A stretch of 64,000 nt of DNA from LVI-A0039 sp033105485 (GTDB lineage: Bacteria; Bacillota_I; Bacilli_A; UBA3375). The DNA is taken from contig CP136956.1 in assembly GCA_033105485.1 (NCBI GenBank), positions 248,001 through 312,000 on the forward strand, written 5' to 3'. Position numbers and translations under genes: made by a program. This document shows, piece after piece, positions 17,972-27,147 of the stretch. Position 1 is the stretch's first letter. The number at the start of each line of letters is the position of its first letter. A model generated the notes under the pieces. That model made no database searches and was not told the origin of the DNA. It worked only from the letters and a program-made list of their open reading frames with translations.

Positions 17972-19342
17972 TTATTTGTTTAGTAAGTCGTAAATTGCTA
18001 AAGCATAGATTTCTAATGCCATAGGAATGAATCTTAATTCTAAACATTCATTTGGTTGGTGCATGTTGTCGATCATATCATAAGATCCAAATACACAACC
18101 GAATGCTACTGTACCTTTAGCAGCACGAGCATACGTTCCTCCACCTGTTGTAAGTGGTGCAGTTTCGTTATCTCCTGTAACTTCACGGTATACACTAAGT
18201 AATGTAGAAACTAATGGTCCATCAACTGGCTCATATAATGCTTCTGTTGTTTTGAAAGGAACAAATTCGAATCCATAGCTTTCAATTGTTTTCTTGTATG
18301 TTTCAATAATTTGGTTGTAATCAACTAATACTGGAATACGAGAGTCAAATCCTAAGCTTTCTTCTGTTTCAGTAATTTTAGCCCATCCGATGTTTAAAGT
18401 TAATAAACCAGAAACGTCATCTTTAACTTCACCACAGATTTTTTCACCATTGAAAGTACCAGCCATTTTTTCTGCAATAAAGTCAATTGCTTTACTACGC
18501 TCACCTACGTTGTACATTGCAGTTGCTAAAATATAAATTGCATTCACACCTAAGTGAGTTGCCATTGCGTGAGCACTTTTTCCTTTTACAATAACTGCTG
18601 AATCAGTTGCTTCAAAAGTTGCTTCTAATTTTTCTAACTCCGCAGTAACTTCTGCAATTTTAGATCCTGTATATATTGCTTTATCATTAACAGAGTTGTA
18701 AGCACCATCAGCAATTAATGTGAAGTTGTTATTAACATCTGTCTTTTTACCGTCGAAACGAACAATTGTTTTCTCAGCGTGAATTACTGGGAAGTTTGCA
18801 TCTGGAGTATAACCAGTTGCTGGCATCTCTTCAAGTTCAGAGTATGCGTTCATACATTCCCAAGTAGTTTCTTCGGCACAACCAACGATAAATCTAACAC
18901 GTTTGTTAAATTCAACACCACATTCGATTAATGCTTTAACTGCCATTAAGTTCATAACCATAGGCCCTTTATCATCTAAAGTTCCACGTCCAATAATTGC
19001 ATCATCTACAATCTCAGCACTGAATGGTTCTGCTTTAGTCCACTGTGCAAGTTCACCAACTGGAACTACATCAACGTGTCCTAAGATACCAATCATTTCA
19101 GTTCCTTCTGGTCCGATTTCAGCATAACCATAACGTCCTTCAGGATCTGCAAATGTACGCATTCCTAAGTCTGCAGCCATCTCTAAGAATAAATCTAAAG
19201 ATTGACGAATACCAGGTCCAAATGGCGCTCCAGGTGCTGCATTATCTACGTCACGAACACTATCAATTTTTACGATTTCCTGAATTTTAGAAATTGTTTC
19301 ATTAACTTGTTCATGCGCTTTTAATTTAATATTCTTTCTCAT
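17972..19342 (-). CDS. pepV: M20 family dipeptidase (PepV/Sapep type)
   Basis: 456 aa, close to the usual PepV length. Zinc-site motifs are intact: GILGHVDVVPVG (His, Asp), GRGTLDDKGP (bridging Asp), GCAEETTWECM (catalytic Glu pair) and NMHQPNE (C-terminal His). It hydrolyses dipeptides in the cytosol. The start codon follows AGGAGGAACT, and a TGATATAAT extended -10 lies upstream. It is a monocistronic unit with a terminator. Confidence 0.92.
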   Translation of the reverse strand: MRKNIKLKAHEQVNETISKIQEIVKIDSVRDVDNAAPGAPFGPGIRQSLDLFLEMAADLGMRTFADPEGRYGYAEIGPEGTEMIGILGHVDVVPVGELAQWTKAEPFSAEIVDDAIIGRGTLDDKGPMVMNLMAVKALIECGVEFNKRVRFIVGCAEETTWECMNAYSELEEMPATGYTPDANFPVIHAEKTIVRFDGKKTDVNNNFTLIADGAYNSVNDKAIYTGSKIAEVTAELEKLEATFEATDSAVIVKGKSAHAMATHLGVNAIYILATAMYNVGERSKAIDFIAEKMAGTFNGEKICGEVKDDVSGLLTLNIGWAKITETEESLGFDSRIPVLVDYNQIIETYKKTIESYGFEFVPFKTTEALYEPVDGPLVSTLLSVYREVTGDNETAPLTTGGGTYARAAKGTVAFGCVFGSYDMIDNMHQPNECLELRFIPMALEIYALAIYDLLNK

Positions 19343-19365
19343 AGTTCCTCCTATTTACATTACAT

Positions 19366-19371
19366 ATTATA
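19366..19371 (-). promoter_or_regulatory. Extended -10 promoter for pepV
   Basis: The minus strand reads TGATATAAT about 24 nt before the ATG. Confidence 0.55.
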
Positions 19372-19391
19372 TCAATAATATTATGAAACTA

Positions 19392-21239
19392 TTATTTTTT
19401 TATTAGTAAATTTGTGATTGTATTAATAAATTGTTCACTATCTTCTAATGCTAAACCTTCTTTTAATAGTTGTTGATTGTAGATAACATGCGTAATCTCA
19501 CTTAATTCACTTTCAGTAGCAGCTTTTAATTTATTAAATAACTGGTGATTTGGATTTAATTCTAAAATCTTTTCATTTGCTCCAAGCCCACCATCTGGAT
19601 TTTTCGCAAGTACTTTTTCCATCTCTAAGCTTATTTGTCCACCCGCTTTAATACGACATGGTTCATCCTCTAAATTAGGATTAATTTCAACTGACTTTAA
19701 GTTTGTGATACTGCTAGCCATATTAATTAACATTTGTTCATTGTCTTTAGTTAATTCATTAGCTTGTTCTTTTTCTTCATCTGTTGCTAAATCTATTTCT
19801 TCATAACTCGCAAATAAGATATCGTTGTAAGAATCCATAATCTTAATTGCAAACTCATCAATGTCATTTGTTAGGAATAAAATTTCATAGCCTTGAGTAG
19901 TTGCTTTTTTAATAATCGGATTACTATTGATTACTTCACTACTTTCACCTGTTGCATAGTAGATTTTCTCAGCACCTTCATTGTTTGCTAAGTATTCTTT
20001 TAAACTTGTCATCTCACCTGTTTTATTAGATTCGAATTGAACAAGGTCTTTGAATAAATCTTTATCTGCACCATAGTTATTATAAATACCAAATGTTAGA
20101 GCATTACCATAAATTTCATAAAATTTATTATACTCATCACGATCTTTTTTCATTTTACGTTCTAATTCTTTTTTAATACGATTATTTAAGGCTTTAGTTA
20201 ATTTACTTACTACATCATCACGTTGTAGCATTTCACGAGAAATATTTAAGTTTAAATCACTGCTATCAACTAGTCCCTTTATAAAGTTAAATGCTGGATT
20301 AATTAAATAGTCTACTTCCTTATCAATCAATACCCCTTTACAATATAAATCAAGACCCTTGCTTGACTCAATTGTTTCAAAAATATTATTATTTTGACTT
20401 GGAACGAACCCTAAAAATTCAAAGTTTTGTGTTCCTTCAACCTGAACATGGAAAGTGAACCTAGGATCTAAATAGTCGTAATAGTTAGACTTATAGAATT
20501 CATTATATTCCTCATCTTCAATTTCACTTTTACTGCGTTTCCATAATGCTTTTTGGCTATTGATTACAGTTTCTTCAACTACTTCGATTGAAGCTTCATC
20601 ATCCTCACCATTTTTTGTTGTAACCATATCGATCACAATTGGATACTTAATATAGTTAGAATATTTCTTAACTAAGCTGATAATTACATTTTGGTCTAAG
20701 AATTGATCAAACTCTTCACCACTTCTAATATGTAACGTTAAAGTTGAACCTATCTCGGTTCTAGTTCCTTCAGTAATTGAATATGAGTCTACACCATCAC
20801 TTTCCCAAATGAAACTATCTGAGTTTGCTTTTTTAGTTTCTACTGTAACTTTATCGCTTACAATAAACGCTGAATAGAAACCAACACCAAACTGACCAAT
20901 AGTTTCAATGTCAGCATTGTCCTTGCTCATTTTTTCCATGAACTGTTTTGTTCCACTAGATGCAATAGTACCTAAATTATTTTCTAAGTCGTCATTATCC
21001 ATCCCGATTCCGTTATCAATAATTTGAATTGTACGATTTTCTTCATTTACTACTAGTTTAATTTTTAATTCTTTATACTCATTAGCATTGTCTGTAAGAG
21101 AAATAAAGTGTCTCTTATCTAATGCATCTGAACTATTTGAGATTAACTCTCTTAAGAAAATATCTTTACTTGAATAAATTGAGTGAATCATTAACTCTAA
21201 TAATTGTTTTGATTCCGCTTTAAATTGTTTATTTACCAT
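19392..21239 (-). CDS. htpG: HSP90-family chaperone HtpG
   Basis: 615 aa, full length. The GHKL ATPase motifs are clear: ELISNSSDALDK (Mg-binding Asn), IQIIDNGIGMD and GTIASSGTKQFM, and IGQFGVGFYSAF. The middle-domain catalytic arginine region is present (DLNLNISREMLQRDD, around residues 330-345), and a C-terminal dimerisation region completes the protein. It is a cytosolic stress chaperone. No CIRCE or CtsR-type operator was seen in the 78-nt upstream gap. Confidence 0.97.
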   Translation of the reverse strand: MVNKQFKAESKQLLELMIHSIYSSKDIFLRELISNSSDALDKRHFISLTDNANEYKELKIKLVVNEENRTIQIIDNGIGMDNDDLENNLGTIASSGTKQFMEKMSKDNADIETIGQFGVGFYSAFIVSDKVTVETKKANSDSFIWESDGVDSYSITEGTRTEIGSTLTLHIRSGEEFDQFLDQNVIISLVKKYSNYIKYPIVIDMVTTKNGEDDEASIEVVEETVINSQKALWKRSKSEIEDEEYNEFYKSNYYDYLDPRFTFHVQVEGTQNFEFLGFVPSQNNNIFETIESSKGLDLYCKGVLIDKEVDYLINPAFNFIKGLVDSSDLNLNISREMLQRDDVVSKLTKALNNRIKKELERKMKKDRDEYNKFYEIYGNALTFGIYNNYGADKDLFKDLVQFESNKTGEMTSLKEYLANNEGAEKIYYATGESSEVINSNPIIKKATTQGYEILFLTNDIDEFAIKIMDSYNDILFASYEEIDLATDEEKEQANELTKDNEQMLINMASSITNLKSVEINPNLEDEPCRIKAGGQISLEMEKVLAKNPDGGLGANEKILELNPNHQLFNKLKAATESELSEITHVIYNQQLLKEGLALEDSEQFINTITNLLIKK

Positions 21240-21272
21240 TTTACCTCCAATATTTGTACTCTTATAGTATAC

Positions 21273-21309
21273 AAAAAAATCCTCCCACTTGCAAGCATGT
21301 GCGGAGAAT
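21273..21309 (-). terminator. Terminator after 263-aa membrane protein
   Basis: A GC-containing hairpin on the minus strand (CTCCGCAC paired to GTGGGAG with a bulge) is followed by seven T. It separates the gene at 21318-22109 from htpG. Confidence 0.75.
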
Positions 21310-21317
21310 TTATTAAA

Positions 21318-22109
21318 TTATTTTATTGGTATTTGTTCTTCGCTATCTAAATCAAGATCAACAGCATTATCGCCAAGGACGCAAATATCCTCATAATATA
21401 AATCACAACCTGAAAACTTGTAAATATTATAACCGATTCTTATTACAGCAATTAGCCCTAAAACTAAGACTATAGAAACAATAATCTTTTTAGTACGACT
21501 CTTATCTTTTGCAATTTGCTCATTTGCAACATTACTATCTGCTTGATAACTGTCAGCACTTGCAGTAAGTTCAAATTGACCGAACCCTTTTTTATCAACT
21601 TCAAGTATATTTACTGAAAAGTAATTACTTAAAAACTCAATTGTTTCCCTAGCTCCGTATGGATTTAGTTCACTACAAACAAAGAAGATTGTTCTATCAC
21701 CTTGCGTAAATGTTACTACTTGCGTCGCTTTTGAAACATAATGCTCACTCATTCGCTTAAATCGTCGACCTCTTATTGTTCTAACTTCAATTTTCTGTGT
21801 TGGGTCTATTATTAACTCACTCTCAAGTTTTTTAAAAACTAAGTTTAATGGTTTAACAATAATTTTCAGTTCTTGATTTTGACTATCAATAATTAATGCT
21901 TGTTTCCTACTCATAAAGAATGATAAAGTCATGATTACTGCTGGCATTAAAACTGCCATAACCATCATTAGTTCTAGTGACCTCCAATAATAGCCAGATC
22001 CAATATCCTGAATTGTAAGTGCAAACCCAAATACTAACATAAATATCATAAGTATTAGATAATACTTAATCACTGGTTTTATAGCAACCGAATTATAATA
22101 ATTTTTCAT
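21318..22109 (-). CDS. Hypothetical membrane protein (263 aa)
   Basis: Not recognised. There are three predicted membrane spans: about residues 15-32, 40-65 and 210-230. Between spans 2 and 3 lies a ~140-residue domain with a PH-like look (strands, LIIDSQNQELKIIVKPL, VTFTQGDRTIFFVCSELN), which would be cytosolic if the first loop is outside. The C-terminal tail after span 3 has a short Cys-containing segment (FSGCDLYYEDICVLG) and ends acidic. It is a single-gene unit bounded by terminators on both sides. Confidence 0.6.
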   Translation of the reverse strand: MKNYYNSVAIKPVIKYYLILMIFMLVFGFALTIQDIGSGYYWRSLELMMVMAVLMPAVIMTLSFFMSRKQALIIDSQNQELKIIVKPLNLVFKKLESELIIDPTQKIEVRTIRGRRFKRMSEHYVSKATQVVTFTQGDRTIFFVCSELNPYGARETIEFLSNYFSVNILEVDKKGFGQFELTASADSYQADSNVANEQIAKDKSRTKKIIVSIVLVLGLIAVIRIGYNIYKFSGCDLYYEDICVLGDNAVDLDLDSEEQIPIK

Positions 22110-22142
22110 TTCAAACTCCCCTTATATATAATATATTATCAT

Positions 22143-22171
22143 AAAAAAAGACTAGGCATAACGCCTAGTTC
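22143..22171 (-). terminator. Terminator after chbG-like gene
   Basis: On the minus strand ACTAGGC-GTTAT-GCCTAGT is followed by C and seven T. Confidence 0.9.
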
Positions 22172-22230
22172 TAAGTTGTATATATATTAGTTATTTTTTT
22201 AATTATCATTATTATCGTTTTATTTTGTTA

Positions 22231-22953
22231 TTAGTTAGTAAATTTTGATATTTCTATATTATTCTGTTCTATAAAAGTTTTAAATTCTTTACTAATTATT
22301 GCTTCATATTCTTTCATTCTCGCTGTATTATAGCTAGAAATAGTTTTTAATTCTTCATCAACAAATGCTGGATGCATCATTACTTCTAAGTAATCTGCTT
22401 CAACTTCCAATAAATTAGTCATAGTTGTCATTAATAAATCGGGATTTACATTCTCACCATAAAAGTCTCCAGTACAATGAGCTGTATATTTATTATTGGT
22501 ATTATGTCTTATTACTAAGTTGTATTCCTCACCAAGTCGTTTAACAGCGATGTTAGCATCTGAATTCACGACATGAGCATGGTGATGAGAATCGATATGA
22601 GTTGGTTTGAATCCGGCTACCTGAATAAATTTTTCAATTTGGGATTTCCATTCACGGTAGATAACATCACTATCAAGTGATCTATTTAAGCTGTGTGTTT
22701 TAGCCTTGTGAAAAAGATTGTTTTCATCACATAAGCTAGGGTGAAAAAGTTCGGCGTTAAATAAATCAATTGTTAGGTGGATTCCGACATCCAAATCATA
22801 GTCAACGGTTTTTTTTATATCCTCCGCAAAGTACGGACTATTCACAAGGGCAGTTGTTGACTTCACTAACCCTTGCTTGCTAAGTTCTAAAACGGCGTCA
22901 TTTACACCTTTTGTCAATCCAAAATCATCAACATTTAATATTATCTTTTTCAT
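22231..22953 (-). CDS. chbG: ChbG/YdjC-family carbohydrate deacetylase
   Basis: 240 aa. It carries the YdjC signature: NVDDFGLTKGVNDAV at the N-terminus (metal-binding Asp) and THIDSHHHAH in the middle (metal-binding His). In E. coli ChbG removes an acetyl group from chitobiose-6-phosphate so that the GH4 enzyme ChbF can cleave it. Here the GH4 gene lies directly upstream with a 2-nt gap, so the pair is likely to act on a phosphorylated N-acetylated disaccharide. No PTS genes are adjacent. A terminator follows after ~60 nt. Confidence 0.85.
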   Translation of the reverse strand: MKKIILNVDDFGLTKGVNDAVLELSKQGLVKSTTALVNSPYFAEDIKKTVDYDLDVGIHLTIDLFNAELFHPSLCDENNLFHKAKTHSLNRSLDSDVIYREWKSQIEKFIQVAGFKPTHIDSHHHAHVVNSDANIAVKRLGEEYNLVIRHNTNNKYTAHCTGDFYGENVNPDLLMTTMTNLLEVEADYLEVMMHPAFVDEELKTISSYNTARMKEYEAIISKEFKTFIEQNNIEISKFTN

Positions 22954-22955
22954 TC

Positions 22956-24281
22956 TTATACCTCAAAATTTGGTAAATATTGTTTGTGAGCTTCTAACAT
23001 TTCATCTAAAATAATTCTAGCGTCCTGATCAGAGTGAATTAACGGGTTCATGTTCATCGCCATTAATGCAGTATGGTAATCACCTGTAATTGCCGCTTTA
23101 CTCGCTTCAATTTCAAATGCTTTAATACTACTGATTAAACCTAATACTTTGTTATCATATTCACGAATACGATCAACCGGGGTAGCTCCCTCCTTTCCGA
23201 TTGTAGCACTAATTTCAATTGCCCAATCAGCAGGAATGTTTGTTACATGTCCATTATTTGGAATATTTACGTATTGTTCACTATTTAAATCATTATAAAT
23301 TGCATTAATCACTTCACATGCAGCATCTGAATAGTGTGCACCTCCACGTTCATCTAATTGTGGTGGTTTAATTTTTAAATCTTCATCTTTATATAATTCA
23401 AATAATTCAGCTTCAACACGCTTTACAACTTCTGCACGTGTCTCACCTTTATAGAATTCTCCTAGTTCAATTGCAGTCATTTCTTTTTCTTTGTAGTAAT
23501 AACGGTGATATGGACATGGAATCATATTTAATGATTTAATAAATTCTGTTTCAAACCCTAAGTTGACAATATTTTTAACAGTTTGACTATCGTTATCATC
23601 ACTAGTTACACGACGAATAAGTTCATCAAATTTTGATTCTCCATTTACAAAGAAATCTTTCATGTAAACCATGTGATTTAAACCAAATAGATCCATTTCA
23701 CAATCTGCAACATCTGCATCTAGTGCTTTCGCCGCTTCCATTTTCATACTAATTGGTACATTACATACACCAATGAAGCGTTTAAAATCAGTAAATCTAT
23801 TCACAGCTTCTGTAACCATTCCCGCTGGGTTTGCAAAGTTAATTAGCCATGCATCTGGTGATAGTTCATTAATATCATTAATAATATCAAAGATTACTGG
23901 AATCGTACGTAATCCTTTAAACAACCCACCAGCTCCATTTGTCTCTTGTCCGATTAATCCATGTGATAATGGAATACGTTCATCTAATACACGTGCATCT
24001 AATTGTCCTACGCGTAATTGTGTTGTAACAAAGTCTGCATCTTTAATTGCTGCGCGTCGATCTAATGTTTGGTGTAATTCAATTGGAACCCCTGCATTCT
24101 CAATCATACGCTTTGCTAACTTATAAACAATATCTTGTTTTTCTTTTCCAGCTTCTACGTCAACTAACCAAATTTCTCGTACTGGTAATTGCTCGTAACG
24201 CTTAATAAACCCTTCAATTAATTCTGCTGTATAACTACTTCCCCCACCAATTGTTGCTATTTTAATTCCCTGCTTGTTCAT
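22956..24281 (-). CDS. GH4 family 6-phospho-glycosidase (ChbF/LicH-like)
   Basis: 441 aa, full length. GH4 enzymes cleave phosphorylated disaccharides by an NAD+/Mn2+ redox mechanism. The N-terminal dinucleotide motif IATIGGGSSYTAELIEG, the metal-binding cysteine segment GVCNVPISMK (about residues 171-180) and the FGLNHM histidine (about 198-203) are present. Pairing with a ChbG-type deacetylase favours N,N'-diacetylchitobiose-6-phosphate, but cellobiose-6-phosphate is possible. A cre-like operator lies 26-41 nt upstream, suggesting carbon catabolite repression. Confidence 0.9.
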   Translation of the reverse strand: MNKQGIKIATIGGGSSYTAELIEGFIKRYEQLPVREIWLVDVEAGKEKQDIVYKLAKRMIENAGVPIELHQTLDRRAAIKDADFVTTQLRVGQLDARVLDERIPLSHGLIGQETNGAGGLFKGLRTIPVIFDIINDINELSPDAWLINFANPAGMVTEAVNRFTDFKRFIGVCNVPISMKMEAAKALDADVADCEMDLFGLNHMVYMKDFFVNGESKFDELIRRVTSDDNDSQTVKNIVNLGFETEFIKSLNMIPCPYHRYYYKEKEMTAIELGEFYKGETRAEVVKRVEAELFELYKDEDLKIKPPQLDERGGAHYSDAACEVINAIYNDLNSEQYVNIPNNGHVTNIPADWAIEISATIGKEGATPVDRIREYDNKVLGLISSIKAFEIEASKAAITGDYHTALMAMNMNPLIHSDQDARIILDEMLEAHKQYLPNFEV

Positions 24282-24306
24282 CTTGCCTCCTAATATACCT
24301 ATATAC

Positions 24307-24322
24307 TAACAAACGTTTACAA
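24307..24322. promoter_or_regulatory. cre-like catabolite repression site upstream of GH4-chbG
   Basis: TTGTAAACGTTTGTTA on the minus strand matches WTGNNARCGNWWWCAW at 13-14 positions, including the central CG and the TGTAAACG half. It lies 26-41 nt upstream of the GH4 start codon, a normal place for CcpA or LacI-family repression. Confidence 0.5.
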
Positions 24323-24333
24323 AAGATAAAGTA

Positions 24334-24356
24334 CAAAAAAAAAGGGCATTTGCCCA
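24334..24356 (-). terminator. Terminator after rpiR-family gene
   Basis: The minus strand shows GGGC-AAAT-GCCC followed by nine T, starting two bases after the stop codon at 24358. The stem is short but the T-run is long. Confidence 0.7.
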
Positions 24357-24357
24357 T

Positions 24358-25077
24358 TTAGTTTAAATCATAAAATATTTTTTCAATTAACATTATTGTT
24401 GCTAGTTGACTTTCCTTTTGATTATAGTTATCACTATTGAATTTATCATTATGACAAATAGCAAAGTCAACTATGTCTGCAAGTTTGCTACCATCTTTAG
24501 TAAGAGCGAAAGTTGGAATCTGGTTTGCCTTTGTACTTATAGCTTTATCAATAATATTATTAGTTTGTCCACTATGTGAAATGAATACAACTGCATCGGC
24601 ATGGTCCATTAATCCTTCTCGATCAGATAATCTGTAAGCTGATGCATCTATCTTAAATCTATTTAGTTGCCTAATAAAGTATTGTGCAGATACATAAGAT
24701 CCTCCCACTCCATAGACATATACTCTTTTATTCTCATAATTCAATAAATTATCTTTAAATTCTGTAATATCTAAACTTTGGATGTAACTTGCCATCTCAA
24801 TCATTTGTAATTGAAATGTCGAGTTTGAAAACTTAGTCATTTTTTTACCACTAACTATTTCAGCTTTAAATTGCTTGTAACCATTACAATCAAACTTTGC
24901 AACAAAACGATGTATAGCTGCTGTTGAACAGTGGCAACTCTCAGCGATTTTACTAACACTTATAACCTCAATATTATTTATATTTTGAAATACATATTCA
25001 AATATTGTTTCCTCAGTTGAAGTTAAATTTAATTTATTTATATCTATACGCTCGCTAATTCTTAAATAAATATTCAT
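24358..25077 (-). CDS. RpiR family sugar-phosphate-responsive regulator
   Basis: 239 aa. The N-terminal ~75 residues form the RpiR HTH (LTSTEETIFEYVFQNI, then SVSKIAESCHCSTAAIHRFV and KFDCNGYKQFKAEI). Residues ~110-235 are a SIS sugar-isomerase-like sensor with VYVYGVGGSYVSAQYF and VVFISHSGQTNNIID. Such regulators respond to phosphosugars. Its ATG overlaps the histidine kinase stop by one base, so it is cotranscribed with the two-component system, while its likely target, the GH4-chbG pair, lies immediately downstream behind a terminator. Confidence 0.88.
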   Translation of the reverse strand: MNIYLRISERIDINKLNLTSTEETIFEYVFQNINNIEVISVSKIAESCHCSTAAIHRFVAKFDCNGYKQFKAEIVSGKKMTKFSNSTFQLQMIEMASYIQSLDITEFKDNLLNYENKRVYVYGVGGSYVSAQYFIRQLNRFKIDASAYRLSDREGLMDHADAVVFISHSGQTNNIIDKAISTKANQIPTFALTKDGSKLADIVDFAICHNDKFNSDNYNQKESQLATIMLIEKIFYDLN

Positions 25078-26492
25078 TATTTCTCCATATTAATCTGTTT
25101 TTTCAAATCAATAGTATTTTCAATATATGTTGCCTCTTGTTTGAAATTAACTATTGTAGTAAATATACCATTTACTGCTTGAACATCAAAGTGATACCCA
25201 CTTAACATACTAATTCGTTTGCAAATGTATAATCCTAATCCTTGACCCTCAATAGATTTATCTGTATTCGCACGCACATAAGGTTTAAATAATTGCTCTC
25301 GATTAAAATTTAACTTTGGATGATGTACATTTGATACACGTATAGTCTCATCCTTAACGACGATTCGAATTGGATTAGTACCAATATTATACTTTATTGC
25401 ATTGTTTAATACATTTTTCAGTAGTCTTCCAAGATATATTGGTGATGCTTCAATGAATACATCATCTTGAAAATCTATTAGAAATACCGAGTTACCATAG
25501 TCACTATCAATTAGTTCTTGAATAAAACTATTCACATGAATAGCATGTTTATCTTCGACCGTTTTATAGTTTAAGATATCATCGACTAATAAAGTTATCT
25601 CATCTACTTTTTTTAGGTTACGTTCTAAGTATCTTTTCTTCTTTTCATTTTCTTCACTCTGGATCATTAATTCCGTTTGCATTTTTAAAACTGTAAGCGG
25701 AGTATTTAATTCATGTGAAAGAATTGCAATTTGTTGCTTTTGTTCTTCTAATGCTAATTTATTCTGTAAATAAGAGTCATCTTCTAAGTGAGTAATTACT
25801 TGCTTCATCTTCTCTTGCACTTCATCTAAATCTACACTTAACATTCCAAATTCATCGTTACTCTGCCATGAATAATCATTATCAAAATCTAAACTTGTAA
25901 TTGCATGTGCTTTCTCCGAAATCGTTCTGATTGGCCTGATTGTAATTCGTGAGATAATGTATGATATAATGATAGCTTGAAGCAGAATTACAGCAACAAG
26001 AACCGGATACATTAACATGAATGGGCGAATTAAATCTTGCTTTGCTGATATCTCGGAAGCTGTTACTAGTAGATGTTGATTTCCATTATAAGTAATACTG
26101 TTTTCTTCAAAGATATAATCACTTGTAATATTTGCATACTTAACTGATATCTTATTTTCAGTTGTTTCTAATACTTCTATCTTATCGAGTTCAAAATCAC
26201 TAATCTGTGATGATTTTGCTATAGGATTATGATTTAAATCCATTATTATAATTACAATATTATAAGTTTGCTCAGTCCACTGAATCAGCTTATTTAAATC
26301 TTCTACATTATCGACATAAGTTAAATTATGGATGAACTCACGTGTTGCGTATGCGTTGTTCGCTTCATTTGCTTTATTATATGCTGTTGGAAATGCTAAA
26401 AGAATAAATCCATATAAAATAAGACTACTGAAAAATAAAACTAGTGTTGAAGCTATGAAAATTTTGTATGATAAGCTATTGTGCCTTTTCAT
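25077..26492 (-). CDS. Membrane sensor histidine kinase
   Basis: About 471 aa from the ATG at 26492; the frame extends 4 codons to a TTG at 26504, but that codon sits right on the AAAGGA. Layout: membrane span ~10-35, extracellular sensor ~36-155, second span ~160-185, HAMP linker, then DHp with the phospho-His in LSHELNTPLTVLK, and a HATPase domain with N-box VLNNAIKYN and G-box GQGLGLYICKRIS. It autophosphorylates and passes phosphate to the response regulator encoded immediately upstream, whose end it overlaps by ~17 nt. The signal is unknown. It is encoded in the same run as addA and the RpiR gene. Confidence 0.9.
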   Translation of the reverse strand: MKRHNSLSYKIFIASTLVLFFSSLILYGFILLAFPTAYNKANEANNAYATREFIHNLTYVDNVEDLNKLIQWTEQTYNIVIIIMDLNHNPIAKSSQISDFELDKIEVLETTENKISVKYANITSDYIFEENSITYNGNQHLLVTASEISAKQDLIRPFMLMYPVLVAVILLQAIIISYIISRITIRPIRTISEKAHAITSLDFDNDYSWQSNDEFGMLSVDLDEVQEKMKQVITHLEDDSYLQNKLALEEQKQQIAILSHELNTPLTVLKMQTELMIQSEENEKKKRYLERNLKKVDEITLLVDDILNYKTVEDKHAIHVNSFIQELIDSDYGNSVFLIDFQDDVFIEASPIYLGRLLKNVLNNAIKYNIGTNPIRIVVKDETIRVSNVHHPKLNFNREQLFKPYVRANTDKSIEGQGLGLYICKRISMLSGYHFDVQAVNGIFTTIVNFKQEATYIENTIDLKKQINMEK

Positions 26493-27147
26493 ACATATAT
26501 CCAATTCCTTTTACAGTCCTAATGTTATCATTATTGATTTTGCGTCTAATATTTTTGATGTGAGTATCAATATTTCTAGCATCACCAAAATAGTTTTCTC
26601 CCCAAATATGGTCTATAAGTTCTTTGCGAGATAATACTTTACCACTATTTTGAATTAACTCCACTAATAATGAGAACTCTTTTCGTGTTAAACTAATTTC
26701 AACCTTGTCAACATATACACGATATCCTTCTAGATCAATACGAATATTACGGTCAATAATTTCTGTTATTGGCTCTTCTTCACTATTAATTGGATATAAT
26801 TGATTCTCAATACGTTTTAATAATACATCAATTGAAAATGGTTTAGAAACATAATCATTTACACCTACATCAAATCCTTCTAATTCATTTTCAGCCGCTT
26901 TTAATGCTGTTAGCATAATTATAGGCGTAGTTTTATCGGCAATCCTAACCAACTTAACAAACTGATATCCATCGATATTAGGCATCATCGCATCAGTAAT
27001 AATTAAGTCTATCTGATTATTACTATATTTTTCAAATCCTTCTTGCCCATCATGAGCTTCTATTACATTGTAATCATTTGATTCTAAAGCAAATGATAAT
27101 AATCCTATAATATCTTGATCATCCTCAATAATTAAAATATTTTTCAT
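26476..27147 (-). CDS. OmpR/PhoB-type response regulator
   Basis: 223 aa. The receiver domain has IEDDQD (acidic pocket), the phospho-acceptor in LIITDAMMPNIDGY (about residue 52), MLTALKA (Thr) and VSKPFS (Lys). The C-terminal winged helix has ISLTRKEFSLLVELIQNSGK and the recognition region ARNIDTHIKNIRRKI. It binds DNA when phosphorylated by the kinase encoded next. Its start codon abuts the addA stop, so it is probably cotranscribed with addA. Confidence 0.92.
   Translation of the reverse strand: MKNILIIEDDQDIIGLLSFALESNDYNVIEAHDGQEGFEKYSNNQIDLIITDAMMPNIDGYQFVKLVRIADKTTPIIMLTALKAAENELEGFDVGVNDYVSKPFSIDVLLKRIENQLYPINSEEEPITEIIDRNIRIDLEGYRVYVDKVEISLTRKEFSLLVELIQNSGKVLSRKELIDHIWGENYFGDARNIDTHIKNIRRKINNDNIRTVKGIGYMYEKAQ

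Noticed and set aside
23773..24126. 117-aa plus-strand frame and similar frames opposite galU, addA, agcS, glmU, coaC and others
   Set aside because: They lie wholly opposite well-recognised genes, lack ribosome binding sites and have no protein-like features.
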